A stretch of 64,000 nucleotides of DNA from Bacteroidota bacterium. Lineage in GTDB: Bacteria > Bacteroidota > Bacteroidia > 2-12-FULL-35-15. The notes under the pieces were generated by a model that ran no database searches, had not been told where the DNA came from, and saw only the letters and a list, made by a program, of their open reading frames with translations. How positions within the stretch are numbered: the stretch's first letter is position 1; every line of letters starts with the position of its first letter. The stretch covers positions 682,001 through 746,000 of the forward strand of contig JAOQAE010000006.1 of assembly GCA_025963725.1 (NCBI GenBank), in the 5' to 3' direction. Both the position numbers and the translations under genes were made by a program. This document shows, piece by piece, positions 17,702 to 26,506 of the stretch.

Positions 17702-18055
17702 ATGTCACACAGCCAGTTTAAAGTTTTCAAAGGAAAATTAGAATCTTTCCAGGATCTTAAAAAACAAATTGAATCATTTGTTGATGCAGAAAGAGTGTCT
17801 GCAAGGTCGATCGGCATCGAGTTCATCGAGCACAGCAAAGAGATCTTCATTTCCCTTGGCTACAGCAAAGACGGCACATACATGTCTGTGAACATTGATT
17901 CTGCAAACCTTGGAAAAGTGGACCTCAATGATACTGCTAAGATCGAAAGCCTCATGGCAGCTGAAGCAGAAAAAAGGAATGGCGTGATCTGCCATGAATT
18001 ATGCATTACTGATACAAATGAGTTCATGATGATCTTCATGTCGGCAACGAAATAA
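17702..18055 (+). CDS. Hypothetical cytoplasmic protein (117 aa)
   Basis: 117 residues, begins MSHSQFKVFKGKLESFQDLK; no signal peptide or membrane span. Predicted alternating helices and strands (IGIEFIEHSKEIFISLGYSK, YMSVNIDS) suggest a small compact alpha/beta fold. No family recognised. It lies 49 bases after the S9 peptidase and is closed by a very strong terminator, so it may be the second gene of a two-gene unit. Confidence 0.7.
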   Translation: MSHSQFKVFKGKLESFQDLKKQIESFVDAERVSARSIGIEFIEHSKEIFISLGYSKDGTYMSVNIDSANLGKVDLNDTAKIESLMAAEAEKRNGVICHELCITDTNEFMMIFMSATK

Positions 18056-18082
18056 GTTCCGTTTGAAGAATTGAATTTTATT

Positions 18083-18115
18083 ACCCCTGTCAGGGTTTCG
18101 AACCCTGACAGGGGT
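18083..18115 (+). terminator. Strong rho-independent terminator
   Basis: A perfect 15-bp stem (ACCCCTGTCAGGGTT / AACCCTGACAGGGGT) with a 3-base loop, followed by TTTTATTT. It lies 27 bases past the stop of the 117-residue gene. Confidence 0.85.
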
Positions 18116-18150
18116 TTTTATTTGGGCGATGCGCAGTGTTTTCGGGAGAA

Positions 18151-18385
18151 GGACCACCCCAACCCTCCTGGGAGGAGGGAGCGCATCCTGCACAAATGTT
18201 GATTAGTAAAGGCTTATATCATTTCAGGTAAAATTTTGCCACGGAGCGTTCCCCCTCCTGCGAGGAGGGGAATAGCCACTGCAAGGCATGCTGTTACCGT
18301 TTAACAATTACAACTACATAAATTTAACGATGGAGTTTTTTACGGAGCGTTCCCCCTCCTTCCAGGATGGGACAGGGGTGGTTCA
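18151..18385. repeat. Cluster of GC-rich palindromic repeats in a convergent spacer
   Basis: Three related pieces lie in the gene-free stretch 18116-18484: 18151-18183 (GACCACCCCAACCCTCC), 18241-18274 (GGAGCGTTCCCCCTCCTG) and 18341-18385 (GGAGCGTTCCCCCTCC, ending GGGGTGGTTC). The outer copies are in opposite orientation, as ends of a small element would be. The same inverted pair recurs at 37599-37705. Apart from this, the stretch holds only the hairpin repeat at 18443-18475. Confidence 0.7.
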
Positions 18386-18442
18386 CGAAATGATGGCGAG
18401 ATAATGAAAAGTGAAGGGAATCTGCTCACCGGAAGATTTCGT

Positions 18443-18475
18443 AGAGATTCCGTGTCGGAGCACGGAATGACGAAG
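18443..18475. repeat. Dispersed hairpin repeat ('GATCCCGTGTCGG' family)
   Basis: An 8-bp stem ATTCCGTG / CACGGAAT around TCGGAG, followed by GACG. It sits 10 bases past the last gene of the leftward ABC/OmpA operon; it has no T-run, so it is not a classical terminator. Confidence 0.65.
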
Positions 18476-18484
18476 ATGGGAGTA

Positions 18485-18763
18485 CTAATTATCTCTCCGT
18501 CTCGTAAGCGTGATCAACAAATAAATAAATCCTGCCAGCGGCGTAAGAATAAGGCCCACAATAAACCAGATCCAGAAGTTGGTCCTCCTGTTCTCATAAT
18601 TGCTTTTCAATGCGATGAGTACCGCAAAAACAAAAGCAAGCATCACATACAGTAAAATATCCCTGAAGCCAAGCACAAATACGCTGCCCATGAATGTGGT
18701 GGTGCAGCCTTGCAGCAAAAGAGCCATTATTGCAATAAGCGGAAGGAAAGAATATTTTCTCAT
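18485..18763 (-). CDS. Small membrane lipoprotein-like protein
   Basis: 92 residues. The N-terminus MRKYSFLPLIAIMALLLQGC is a lipoprotein signal with lipobox LLQGC. Two further hydrophobic segments follow (ILLYVMLAFVFAVLIAL and FWIWFIVGLILTPLAGFIYL), ending in TRRRDN. The cysteine could be lipidated, or the segment could simply be the first of three membrane spans. The start is 6 bases after the ABC ATPase stop, so it is probably the last gene of that operon. No family recognised. Confidence 0.7.
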   Translation of the reverse strand: MRKYSFLPLIAIMALLLQGCTTTFMGSVFVLGFRDILLYVMLAFVFAVLIALKSNYENRRTNFWIWFIVGLILTPLAGFIYLLITLTRRRDN

Positions 18764-18769
18764 AAAAAA

Positions 18770-19567
18770 TTACATGCGGAATTTCATCTGCGCCACCAGG
18801 TCCTGAAAGGCTTTATTTTTCTTGATCTCCGGGTCCCAGCAAAGCCCCAGCTGCATCAGGTCGATCGTTTCGGTGATCGTTGCGCCTTCCTTGCCTTCCT
18901 GGTTGGCAAGGATAAATGCGGTATCGGAGATCGCCATGGAATTCTCGATATCGTGGCTGATGATCACCAGCGTATTTAATTCGTTGAGCGTGGAAATAGT
19001 AACAAGCAGCTCCAATACTTTATCCTTGATCACGGGATCAAGCCCTGAAAACGGCTCATCCAGCAATATAAAGCGGTTCCCCGTCAGGATCTGCTGAAGA
19101 ATGCTCACACGCTGGCGTTGTCCGCCCGAAAGCTGCATCGGGTATTTTTTGAGATGTTCCTTCAGCGCGAATTTCTCGGCGTATTCGTTCAGGAGGTCTT
19201 CTTTTTCTTTATCGCTGCGCTTTTCGGAAGATCCTCTTAAGCCGAGCTTCAGGTTATCGAGGATGCTGCGGTGATTGAACAGGATGTAATTCTGCGGCAC
19301 CACTCCTACTTCACCCGCTTTTACAGGATGCAGGTCCGAGTCGATCTTTACGCCGCCCGTATCCGGCTGCAGCAAGCCTGCAAGGATCTTGAACAATTGC
19401 GTTTTCCCGATGCCGCTTCGCCCGATCAGTGAAATCACCTGTCCCTGCTGCATATCCGGGCGGGTAATGTTATGCACGTTAAAATTGATATCGCGCAGGA
19501 TCTGGCGGTCGTACTTCAGGTTTACATTCTCCACCTGCAGAATTATCTCTTCTTTCTTATATGTCAT
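18770..19567 (-). CDS. ABC transporter ATP-binding protein (taurine/nitrate type)
   Basis: 265 residues, one complete nucleotide-binding domain. Walker A GRSGIGKT, Q-loop VVPQNYILF, signature LSGGQRQR, Walker B FILLDEPFSGLD and the switch histidine in SHD are all present. It resembles the SsuB/TauB/NrtD branch, which energises import of small anions. Its start overlaps the permease stop by 4 bases, and it lies in a six-gene leftward operon with a substrate-binding/OmpA fusion and two coiled-coil proteins. The operon content makes ordinary solute uptake only one possibility. Confidence 0.92.
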   Translation of the reverse strand: MTYKKEEIILQVENVNLKYDRQILRDINFNVHNITRPDMQQGQVISLIGRSGIGKTQLFKILAGLLQPDTGGVKIDSDLHPVKAGEVGVVPQNYILFNHRSILDNLKLGLRGSSEKRSDKEKEDLLNEYAEKFALKEHLKKYPMQLSGGQRQRVSILQQILTGNRFILLDEPFSGLDPVIKDKVLELLVTISTLNELNTLVIISHDIENSMAISDTAFILANQEGKEGATITETIDLMQLGLCWDPEIKKNKAFQDLVAQMKFRM

Positions 19568-20352
19568 TTCCTGATCTGCAGTTTAGTGTATGGGAAAAAC
19601 CATGTGCGCAGCTTCGCAAGTAAAAGGTCGAAGAACACGCCCATTGCAAAGATCAGCACGAGGATCGCGAACACGGTCCCGAGGTCGATGTATTTGTTTG
19701 ATTTGATGAGCAGCGTGCCCAACCCGCCTTCCGACATGTTCAGGCCTTCCACCATCGTGATCATCATCCAGGCGATCGCAAAGTTCTGGCGCATTACTTC
19801 CAGCACCTGGTCGAGCTTCCCGATGATCACCACTTCCAGCAGCGTTTGCCAGTTGTTCATCTTTAATGTTTTGCAGAGCTCGTATTCCTGCTCGTTGATC
19901 GCATCGATGATGGATAAAAGGGAAGTCACAAAGAATGGGACAATACCAAAGATCAGCAGGCTCATCTTTAAGTTATGCCCGTTGGAAGTTAAGAGCGTGA
20001 ATAAAAAGATCAGGCCCGTTAAGGTAAGGTAGCGGCATTTGATGATGAACCTTGCCACCGGCGTAAAGATCGGCACTACCGACAAATAGCAGATCACAAG
20101 CGCAATGATGATCGAATAGAACATCCCTTTCAGCGTAAGCGTTAAGCTGGAGAAAAGGTTATCGAAAAAATCATCTGTGCTCACGATCCTCAGCACAGAG
20201 CCTGCGATCCTTCCCGGTGTAGGGATCAGTCCGCCTGCCGCAAACACCTGCCACAACAGCAACGCGATCGCGCAGTCGATAATGATCAGGAACGTATAAT
20301 TACGGTTGCTGACACGCGCAAAAGGCGTAAACAAGCTCTTGAAAAAATTCAT
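19564..20352 (-). CDS. ABC transporter permease (SsuC/TauC-like)
   Basis: 262 residues with about six membrane spans. Features typical of binding-protein-dependent permeases are seen: the N-terminal span with IPTPGRIAGSVLRI, and the cytoplasmic coupling loop around EYELCKTLKMNNWQTLLEVV, an EAA-like loop that contacts the ATPase, followed by IAWMMITMVEGLNMSEGGLG. This matches the sulfonate/taurine/nitrate permease family. It is translationally coupled to the ATPase gene and begins 5 bases after the stop of the substrate-binding/OmpA gene. Confidence 0.9.
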   Translation of the reverse strand: MNFFKSLFTPFARVSNRNYTFLIIIDCAIALLLWQVFAAGGLIPTPGRIAGSVLRIVSTDDFFDNLFSSLTLTLKGMFYSIIIALVICYLSVVPIFTPVARFIIKCRYLTLTGLIFLFTLLTSNGHNLKMSLLIFGIVPFFVTSLLSIIDAINEQEYELCKTLKMNNWQTLLEVVIIGKLDQVLEVMRQNFAIAWMMITMVEGLNMSEGGLGTLLIKSNKYIDLGTVFAILVLIFAMGVFFDLLLAKLRTWFFPYTKLQIRK

Positions 20353-20357
20353 ATTTT

Positions 20358-22124
20358 TTATTCTCCTAATACAATTTGAACCCTTCTGTTCTGCGCTTTT
20401 CCGGCAGCAGTTTTGTTATCGGCAACCGGCTGGCTCTGGCCCATTCCTTTTGCCTCGATACGGTTTGTTTTCAGGCCTTTGCTGATCAGGTAGCTTTTTA
20501 CAGCGTTAGCGCGGTCTTCGGATAATTTCTGGTTCGCATCTGCATTCCCCGAATTATCGGTATGTCCGTAAACCCCTACTTTTAAGCCTTCTGCAACCAC
20601 CGAACTTTTCAGGATCTCATCCAGCGCCGCGTACGACTCCGGCAGGATCACCGAGCTTCCCGTTTCAAACTGGATCTGGTAGGATTTGGAAGAAACCGTA
20701 TTTGTCATTTCCGCAGAGTAATTCATCTTGATCGCCTCGCCTTCCATTAATTCAGGATGGTTCGCCAGCACCGACTGCAGGAATGATTTGTCAACCACTT
20801 TCTGGTAAGGCGGATAAGTTGCCATCAGCTCAGGATACATTTTTGAAAGGATATCGCCGAATGTAGTGTACACGATCTTGTACCTGTCAACGCCGTCCTT
20901 ACCCATACCGAATGTGTTTGCCGCATCCTGCAGGTTGAACGCCATGGAGCCTCCCAATGGAATTGTCAGGCCCTGTACGTCTTTCTCCGTCTGCCCGTTG
21001 TAATACGTCAGCCAGTAGTCGCCGGTTTGTTCATTGTATACTTTAGCGGAAACATCAGCTGCGAATTTTTTCGCCTCGTTGAAGGAGCGCACCTGGTCGC
21101 CTGCCTGTGCAAGGGAAATGATCAGGTTCTCGATGTCCGTCCTGTGGTCATACGCGAATTTTTTGATCGTGATCGTGATGTTCGGCATCTGTGAGGAATA
21201 TTCCTTTGTAGATGCGATGCTCACCAGTCCGCCTTTTTGCTTCGCGATGTTCACGTCTCCCGGGGTCCATGTAGCAACGGCATCCACGCCAACAGTTACT
21301 TCTTCGCTTGTTTTTTTGCCATCCTTCACCACTTTGCGCGCTTCTTTGTAATCGGTGATGTATTTGTTGCAGGCATCAAGGAAATCGTTTGCCGCGATGA
21401 GGTTGATCGCATCCTTGTCATACGTTGTTTCATCAGGATTCACTTTCAGGTTGTTGTCGCCCGCCCATTTCAGGAGGATGTTCATATCACCGTCGCGTAA
21501 ATAACAAGCGCAGGTTTTTCCCAATGCCGACTGCGGATTCTTTTTCCACTCAACAGGGCCCATCAACTTATCTTCCCCGTTCGATTTACCCATTGCGTAA
21601 AACGCGATCGGCTGAAATTCGGGGCCTAATGGCTCAAGCTCTTTTACAAGCCCTGCAAAGAAAGCCGGCATCCCGTCACCCATGTACGATGCAAACACAC
21701 CAGTTGTGTTCGGGTTGTTCTTATAGTCCTGCGCAAATTTCACAATGTCGGCGATGGATTTGTTACAATCATCCTGGCGCTGGATCTCCACCTGCAGGTT
21801 AGCTTTGTCGAGCAGCGAGCCTTTTGTAGTGAACGCTCCGCCGTTTGCATACATCAGCGGGAACTGTGAGTTCCATGCCATCACTTCCCAGTGGATCTTG
21901 GTTCCGCCATTCACCGATTCCTCGTTGGTCGGAAGTGTCAGTAACGTTGCATTTCCTTTCAGTGAAGCTTCAGGAGCATCCGGTAAGGCAAGGTGGCCGA
22001 TGTCCGTAGATGCTTTCGCTTCCTTCGGGCGATTATCCCACCAGAATACCTTGGCGCAGAAAAGGCCTGCGAGCACAAGAACGATCATTACTATTTTTCC
22101 GGATGTTTTAACTTTAACTGCCAT
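20358..22124 (-). CDS. Substrate-binding protein fused to a C-terminal OmpA (peptidoglycan-binding) domain
   Basis: 588 residues. One N-terminal membrane anchor (IVMIVLVLAGLFCAKVFWW) leads to a periplasmic substrate-binding-like region at about 45-450, with features of the phosphate/NMT1-type binders (TTGVFASYMGDGMPAFFAGL, VDAVATWTPGD). Residues about 474-588 are an OmpA/MotB domain with the peptidoglycan-binding GHTDNSGNAD, LSEDRANAV and the NRRVQI end. The protein would be tethered in the inner membrane, bind a ligand and hold the cell wall. As far as I recall, such fusions are labelled 'phosphate ABC transporter substrate-binding/OmpA family protein'; the ligand is unproven. It precedes the cognate permease and ATPase. 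Confidence 0.85.
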   Translation of the reverse strand: MAVKVKTSGKIVMIVLVLAGLFCAKVFWWDNRPKEAKASTDIGHLALPDAPEASLKGNATLLTLPTNEESVNGGTKIHWEVMAWNSQFPLMYANGGAFTTKGSLLDKANLQVEIQRQDDCNKSIADIVKFAQDYKNNPNTTGVFASYMGDGMPAFFAGLVKELEPLGPEFQPIAFYAMGKSNGEDKLMGPVEWKKNPQSALGKTCACYLRDGDMNILLKWAGDNNLKVNPDETTYDKDAINLIAANDFLDACNKYITDYKEARKVVKDGKKTSEEVTVGVDAVATWTPGDVNIAKQKGGLVSIASTKEYSSQMPNITITIKKFAYDHRTDIENLIISLAQAGDQVRSFNEAKKFAADVSAKVYNEQTGDYWLTYYNGQTEKDVQGLTIPLGGSMAFNLQDAANTFGMGKDGVDRYKIVYTTFGDILSKMYPELMATYPPYQKVVDKSFLQSVLANHPELMEGEAIKMNYSAEMTNTVSSKSYQIQFETGSSVILPESYAALDEILKSSVVAEGLKVGVYGHTDNSGNADANQKLSEDRANAVKSYLISKGLKTNRIEAKGMGQSQPVADNKTAAGKAQNRRVQIVLGE

Positions 22125-22160
22125 GGTTTTGTTTGTTGTTTGTTTTTTATGTTTAAGGGA

Positions 22161-23123
22161 TTACTGCAAAAGGTCGTTGTAGTTCGAAGGAATGGAAGCT
22201 GTTGTCCCGGCGGGGTTTGCTGTAAGCTTGTAGCCGCTGTCGGGGTTCACGCTTTCCAGCAATTTCAAGCCTTCTTTTTCGTACGTGGCATTGTCGAGGT
22301 CGATCGACTGCATGAAATCTGCGGAATAGCTGATCGCTTTTTTCATGTTCGCCAGCTTGCCTGCGATGTCTTCCTTCAAAAACTCCATGGATTGCTCCAC
22401 GAGTAATTTTTTCTCCGGGTCGCCTTTGAAGATCTTGAGCGCGGAGCTCAATGCCTGGTTTCCTGAGGTTACCGATTTGTACAGGTCTTTTTTCAGCTCC
22501 AGCTCGTTCTTGGCATCCTCGATGAGGTATGCGCTGTTCTTGTGGATCTTCGTAAGGTATTCGCCGATGCGTGACAGGTTATCGCGGATCGGGGTGAGCT
22601 GTGCGATGTATTCGTTCAGGCGGCCGATCTGCCTTGTGGCATTCCCCAGCTCGGGAAGCATGTTCCTTTCCTTGGCAGTTTGCGCCTTGGTCATCAGCTT
22701 GTTGATCTCATCCCTTTTTTCCTTGATCTTCATTTCGATCTTTTCCTTCTGCGCATCCACATCCGTTGATTGATTGTAGAGCTTCTCGCGCTGCTCTTCC
22801 ATATCGCCGAGGTAATCTTCGGCAATGATGAAGGGATCAAGTTCGATCACAACACCTACGAGCTTTTTCATGAGGATCTCATAAAAATAAAACAGGCTGA
22901 GCCGGAGCTTGCGGTTAGTGACTGCGAACAAAAAAAGCGCAAGGCAAACAAGCGCGATCCCGAAATTAACGGTGTTCCACACGATATCGGTGAGGATCGG
23001 GAATACGTAATAGCCGATCACGGCAAGGATTCCGAGTCCGGCGAAAATTCCGAATTTACCACCCGGCCTGTTCCAGTATGATTTCAGCTCCTGCGGAGTG
23101 GTCGGGAAAATGTTTGTTTCCAT
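22161..23123 (-). CDS. Membrane-anchored coiled-coil protein of the ABC/OmpA operon
   Basis: 320 residues. Two membrane spans lie near the N-terminus (about 24-45 and 50-70), followed by a long charged helical region at about 95-270 (DAQKEKIEMKIKEKRDEINK and similar) with heptad-like spacing, and a short Gly/Ser/Thr-rich tail. The helical part resembles PspA/IM30-like coiled coils in general character, but I see no specific PspA signature. It starts 2 bases after the upstream coiled-coil gene and lies 36 bases before the substrate-binding/OmpA gene, so all are co-transcribed. I infer a structural or regulatory cytoplasmic partner of the ABC complex. Confidence 0.75.
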   Translation of the reverse strand: METNIFPTTPQELKSYWNRPGGKFGIFAGLGILAVIGYYVFPILTDIVWNTVNFGIALVCLALFLFAVTNRKLRLSLFYFYEILMKKLVGVVIELDPFIIAEDYLGDMEEQREKLYNQSTDVDAQKEKIEMKIKEKRDEINKLMTKAQTAKERNMLPELGNATRQIGRLNEYIAQLTPIRDNLSRIGEYLTKIHKNSAYLIEDAKNELELKKDLYKSVTSGNQALSSALKIFKGDPEKKLLVEQSMEFLKEDIAGKLANMKKAISYSADFMQSIDLDNATYEKEGLKLLESVNPDSGYKLTANPAGTTASIPSNYNDLLQ

Positions 23124-23125
23124 AG

Positions 23126-23773
23126 TTATAAGGTGGCTTGAATTTTTTGAATATCGGTGGTTATCTTATTGAGCACGGCCTGGCAGGCAACCTGGTAGCC
23201 GTTTTTGTTCTTCGTTAATTTATTTTCCTGTTCGAGCACCTGCGTTTTGATCTGTCCCATCTGCACCTGCGCATCCGAAATTTCTTTTGTAAGTCGCTGG
23301 ATCTGCTCCGAATTGGCAGCGATCTTTTTCTCGAGGTTGAGCAGCTGCTGCTGGCGGTCGCCTACTTCCGACTTCAGCTTATCATTCAGCGCTTTTTCAA
23401 AATTCACATGGTCCTGCTCGATCACCGTTTTGTAGCGTGCGGCAGTTTCCAGCAATGTTTGCTTGGTAAGCCCCTGGATGGCCAGGGAAGCGAATGTGGC
23501 CGAAAGCCTTGCTTTTTCATCGGGAATATGCGCTTCCAGCATTTCCATTGTTTTATAGAATTCGAAATAATCGGGGCCGGGAAGGTTGGCCTTTTCGAAC
23601 AGGTTATCGAAATATTTTTCGAATTTCTCCGCTTCCGCATGGTTCTCCGGGTTGCGGGAAACTTCGGGCGTAGTAATGTTAGGGAGCTGTATGGCCGGGG
23701 TAGAAGTATCCTTCTGCTGTTCGTCATCAAATTCGACAAACACACCCAGTGCCTTTTTAAAAAAACTTGCCAT
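23126..23773 (-). CDS. Cytoplasmic coiled-coil protein, first gene of the ABC/OmpA operon
   Basis: 215 residues, no membrane segment. The N-terminal MASFFKKALGVFVEFDDE could be an amphipathic, membrane-touching helix. Residues about 55-120 are helical (YFDNLFEKANLPGPDYFEFY), and residues about 125-200 form a coiled coil (LLNLEKKIAANSEQIQRLTK). The amphipathic start plus coiled coil recalls PspA-type membrane-stress effectors, an inference only. It leads a six-gene leftward operon with tight spacing. Upstream is a possible TAAATTTG -7 box. Confidence 0.7.
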   Translation of the reverse strand: MASFFKKALGVFVEFDDEQQKDTSTPAIQLPNITTPEVSRNPENHAEAEKFEKYFDNLFEKANLPGPDYFEFYKTMEMLEAHIPDEKARLSATFASLAIQGLTKQTLLETAARYKTVIEQDHVNFEKALNDKLKSEVGDRQQQLLNLEKKIAANSEQIQRLTKEISDAQVQMGQIKTQVLEQENKLTKNKNGYQVACQAVLNKITTDIQKIQATL

Positions 23774-23793
23774 TGGAAATGATTTTGAGATAG

Positions 23794-23801
23794 CAAATTT
23801 A
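23794..23801 (-). promoter_or_regulatory. Candidate -7 box for the ABC/OmpA operon
   Basis: The minus strand reads TAAATTTG, an exact TAnnTTTG match, 20 bases before the first ATG of the operon. A TTTG lies only 15 bases further upstream, shorter than the usual 20, so the call is tentative. Confidence 0.4.
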
Positions 23802-23964
23802 ATTTTTTTTAGGGAACAAAGGCGTAAACGCTTAAAATAAAATGCCTTGCTGAGTTTTACGGAACTTTCAACAACGCTTTGTTTATAACATCTCTGCCGG
23901 AAACCGCAACAATTCCTGAATTTTCACGTAATTTTACCAACGGATTACGATTGCAGAAAACCTT

Positions 23965-24237
23965 ATGGAAAACCGCGTTAACATATTAAACAAATACCTC
24001 GCAAAGTCTGATATCGGCGGCACTGCAAGCATCAACGACCTGCGGGAGAAAGAATACAACGGGGAGCCGCTCACCCAAAAGGAAAAGCAGGCCTTGGTCA
24101 ATTTCGACCGCTTCCGCCTCAGCGTGCTCAATGCGCAAACCGACGACATGGCTTTTCACAAGCGCTACCAGGAACTACAGGTAATGGCTAACCTCGGCGA
24201 TTACCAGGAGTTTCTGAAAGAGAAATATTTTTTATAG
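23965..24237 (+). CDS. Small conserved-looking hypothetical protein (90 aa)
   Basis: 90 residues, highly charged and helical (MENRVNILNKYLAKSDIGG..., QKEKQALVNFDRFRLSVL). No signal peptide, no membrane span, no recognised family. It is transcribed divergently from the ABC/OmpA operon and closed by a good terminator 17 bases after its stop, which supports its being a real monocistronic gene. Confidence 0.7.
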   Translation: MENRVNILNKYLAKSDIGGTASINDLREKEYNGEPLTQKEKQALVNFDRFRLSVLNAQTDDMAFHKRYQELQVMANLGDYQEFLKEKYFL

Positions 24238-24254
24238 TCTACGTTTTTAAGTTT

Positions 24255-24290
24255 AAAAATCCCGCTTCGTTGATCCGCAGCGGGATTTTT
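24255..24290 (+). terminator. Terminator after the 90-aa gene
   Basis: Stem AAAAATCCCGCT / AGCGGGATTTTT with a 12-base loop, followed by GTTTTTT. Confidence 0.8.
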
Positions 24291-24298
24291 GTTTTTTG

Positions 24299-24505
24299 CA
24301 CTTCTCGATACTCTCCCTTCGGTCGATCCTGATAGCTATCGGGACGAAGTGACGGTGGTGTCAGTTCGAGTGCGAGGTACGAGCGTATCGAGAACAAGCG
24401 TACTGGCTCCCAACACTTCCCGATACATTCTCTTCCTGCGTCAGAGAGTACTTGAAGTGACAAACGCGCGTAGTCGTTTCGAGCGAAGCCGAGAAAGTGG
24501 ACAAG
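24299..24505. repeat. Intergenic repeat mosaic ('CTCGATACGCTC' family)
   Basis: About 200 bases made of repeat fragments: ACTTCTCGATACTCTCCC, CTGATAGCTATCGGGACG, GTTCGAGTGCGAGGTACG and CGTATCGAGAACAAGCG, with partial inverted symmetry between its ends. It fills most of the gene-free stretch 24291-24541 between convergent genes. Nothing else is seen there. Confidence 0.6.
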
Positions 24506-24541
24506 CAATTAAAGCCTAACCCGTTGACATATCATTGTATA

Positions 24542-26485
24542 CTATTCAACTCTTTTTATATGAAGGCCCCTTATAGGCCTAAGGATAACCGGCACTTGCT
24601 CCACTTTGACATTACTTGTATCCAAGCCAAAGCCGTTTTCTTCTGATAAGCTGAACCGTTTTAAAAAGAAATACCCATTCATTATAATTGTTTGCAGGAA
24701 TGGAATATCGTTTTCAAGAGACAAATATTTCTTCATTACTACAAATCTGAAATCGCCGGTTATGTGGTGCTTGTGTAACGAAGGATACCTGCTAATTAAA
24801 TCAATTTCCTTATTGGCTGCCAGGTTCGTCACAACAATCCGGAAAAGTTTACTGATAGCCGGCGCTTCTCTAAAGCCCAGTCTTAGATCGATCCGAATGA
24901 TCTTACCGGGAATAATCTGCGTAACAGAATACTCGCGGGTATGTGGCTCATCAGTAACATCAACGTGTATAAACCAATAAAGGTCCGCCTTTTTCGGCTT
25001 TTTTCTTAAAATGGAATAAACTACTTTCGCTTCTATCTCGCCGGGCCTGTCGGCGCTTGTTAAATAAACAAGATGCGTGGCATATTTCTCAACTGTTTTG
25101 TCGTTGCTCAATTCTTCGATCAAAGAGATGTGATCTTTAAGCGGGACAAACTCCACGTAACTATTCATAATTTTCCTTGCACGATACCAAACAGTCATCA
25201 CACTTATGATCACAGAAGCAATCAGCAATGTAACCCAACCACCATGCGGGAACTTACTCAGATTAGCTATTAAAAAAGAAAACTCAATAAAGAGATATAC
25301 CACGAGAAGAGTATAAACAAGCAATGGTGGATACCGCTTCAAAAAAAGATAATTAATAAGCAGGAGGGTTGTCATTATCATGGTAATTATAATTGACATA
25401 CCATAGGCTGCCTCCATATTAGAAGACTCCTTAAAGTACAATACTACTCCTATACAGCCTATGCATAACAACCAGTTCATTGATGGTATATATAACTGGC
25501 CTCTGACAACAGTCGGATACTTAATTCTTACTTTTGGCCATAGATTCAGGCGTATTGCTTCATTTATTAATGTAAAAGAACCGCTTATCAAAGCCTGGCT
25601 TGCAACAATTGTTGCGCCTGTGGCAATAGCAATACCAACGGGTAAGAACCAATGTGGCATAATGGAATAGAAAGGGTTCAATCCATTAAGAGTTTTACCA
25701 TTTAAACTTAAGAGCCACGCTCCCTGTCCAAAATAATTTAATAGTAAGGATGCTTTCACAAACCACCAGGATACACGTATATTCCCTTTGCCGCAATGGC
25801 CAAGATCTGAATACAAAGCTTCTGCACCGGTTGTCGCAAGAAATACTGCACCTAATAACCAAAACCCTCCGGGATAATTGACCAGCAGATTATAAGCATA
25901 ATAAGGGTTTACGGCTTTAAGTACACTTGCATCATTTACTATTGAACTTACTCCGAGAACTGCAAGCATTGAAAACCAAACGAGCATCACCGGCCCAAAA
26001 AACTTACCTACAAAATTGGTCCCGAATTGCTGTATCGCAAATAGAGAAAAGATAATTACAATAATGATTGGAATGGTCTTAATATCCGGGCTGATCACCC
26101 TTAAACCCTCTATCGCGGAAGCAACAGAAATAGGCGGAGTAATAAGCCCATCAGCCAACAAGGTGCTTCCCCCTATAATTGCAGGAATGATCAGCCATTT
26201 TTTATTCGATCTTTTAAGCAATGCATAAAGCGCAAAGATCCCGCCTTCGCCTTTGTTATCTGCCCGCAGAGTTAAGATCACATACTTTATCGTGGTTTGG
26301 AGAGTTAATGTCCACAACACGCAGGATAAGCCTCCTAATACTATTGTTTCATTGATCGTTTGTTCTCCTACAATTGCTTTCAATACATACAAGGGGCTTG
26401 TTCCAATATCCCCATATATGATGCCCAATGCCACTAACAAAGAGGCAATAGTTATCCTGTTCGAGTGAGAATTCGATTCGTGCAT
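24542..26485 (-). CDS. kup: Kup-type low-affinity K+ uptake protein
   Basis: 647 residues, the usual length of Kup/HAK proteins, with about twelve membrane spans followed by a soluble C-terminal domain of about 200 residues. The family signature ALGIIYGDIGTSPLYVLKA opens the first span, and further hallmarks are NKGEGGIFALYALL and GADGLITPP-like ADGLITPPISVASAIEG. It imports K+ with H+. The gene starts 21 bases after a KdpE-like response regulator and forms an operon with a KdpD-like kinase. It and its partners are AT-richer than the flanks. Confidence 0.95.
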   Translation of the reverse strand: MHESNSHSNRITIASLLVALGIIYGDIGTSPLYVLKAIVGEQTINETIVLGGLSCVLWTLTLQTTIKYVILTLRADNKGEGGIFALYALLKRSNKKWLIIPAIIGGSTLLADGLITPPISVASAIEGLRVISPDIKTIPIIIVIIFSLFAIQQFGTNFVGKFFGPVMLVWFSMLAVLGVSSIVNDASVLKAVNPYYAYNLLVNYPGGFWLLGAVFLATTGAEALYSDLGHCGKGNIRVSWWFVKASLLLNYFGQGAWLLSLNGKTLNGLNPFYSIMPHWFLPVGIAIATGATIVASQALISGSFTLINEAIRLNLWPKVRIKYPTVVRGQLYIPSMNWLLCIGCIGVVLYFKESSNMEAAYGMSIIITMIMTTLLLINYLFLKRYPPLLVYTLLVVYLFIEFSFLIANLSKFPHGGWVTLLIASVIISVMTVWYRARKIMNSYVEFVPLKDHISLIEELSNDKTVEKYATHLVYLTSADRPGEIEAKVVYSILRKKPKKADLYWFIHVDVTDEPHTREYSVTQIIPGKIIRIDLRLGFREAPAISKLFRIVVTNLAANKEIDLISRYPSLHKHHITGDFRFVVMKKYLSLENDIPFLQTIIMNGYFFLKRFSLSEENGFGLDTSNVKVEQVPVILRPIRGLHIKRVE

Positions 26486-26506
26486 TGTAAATAATATTTG
26501 TGTTGG

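Noticed and set aside
18446-18469. Hairpin at the end of the ABC/OmpA operon as a terminator
   Set aside because: It belongs to a dispersed repeat family and lacks a T-run on the minus strand, so it is listed as a repeat.
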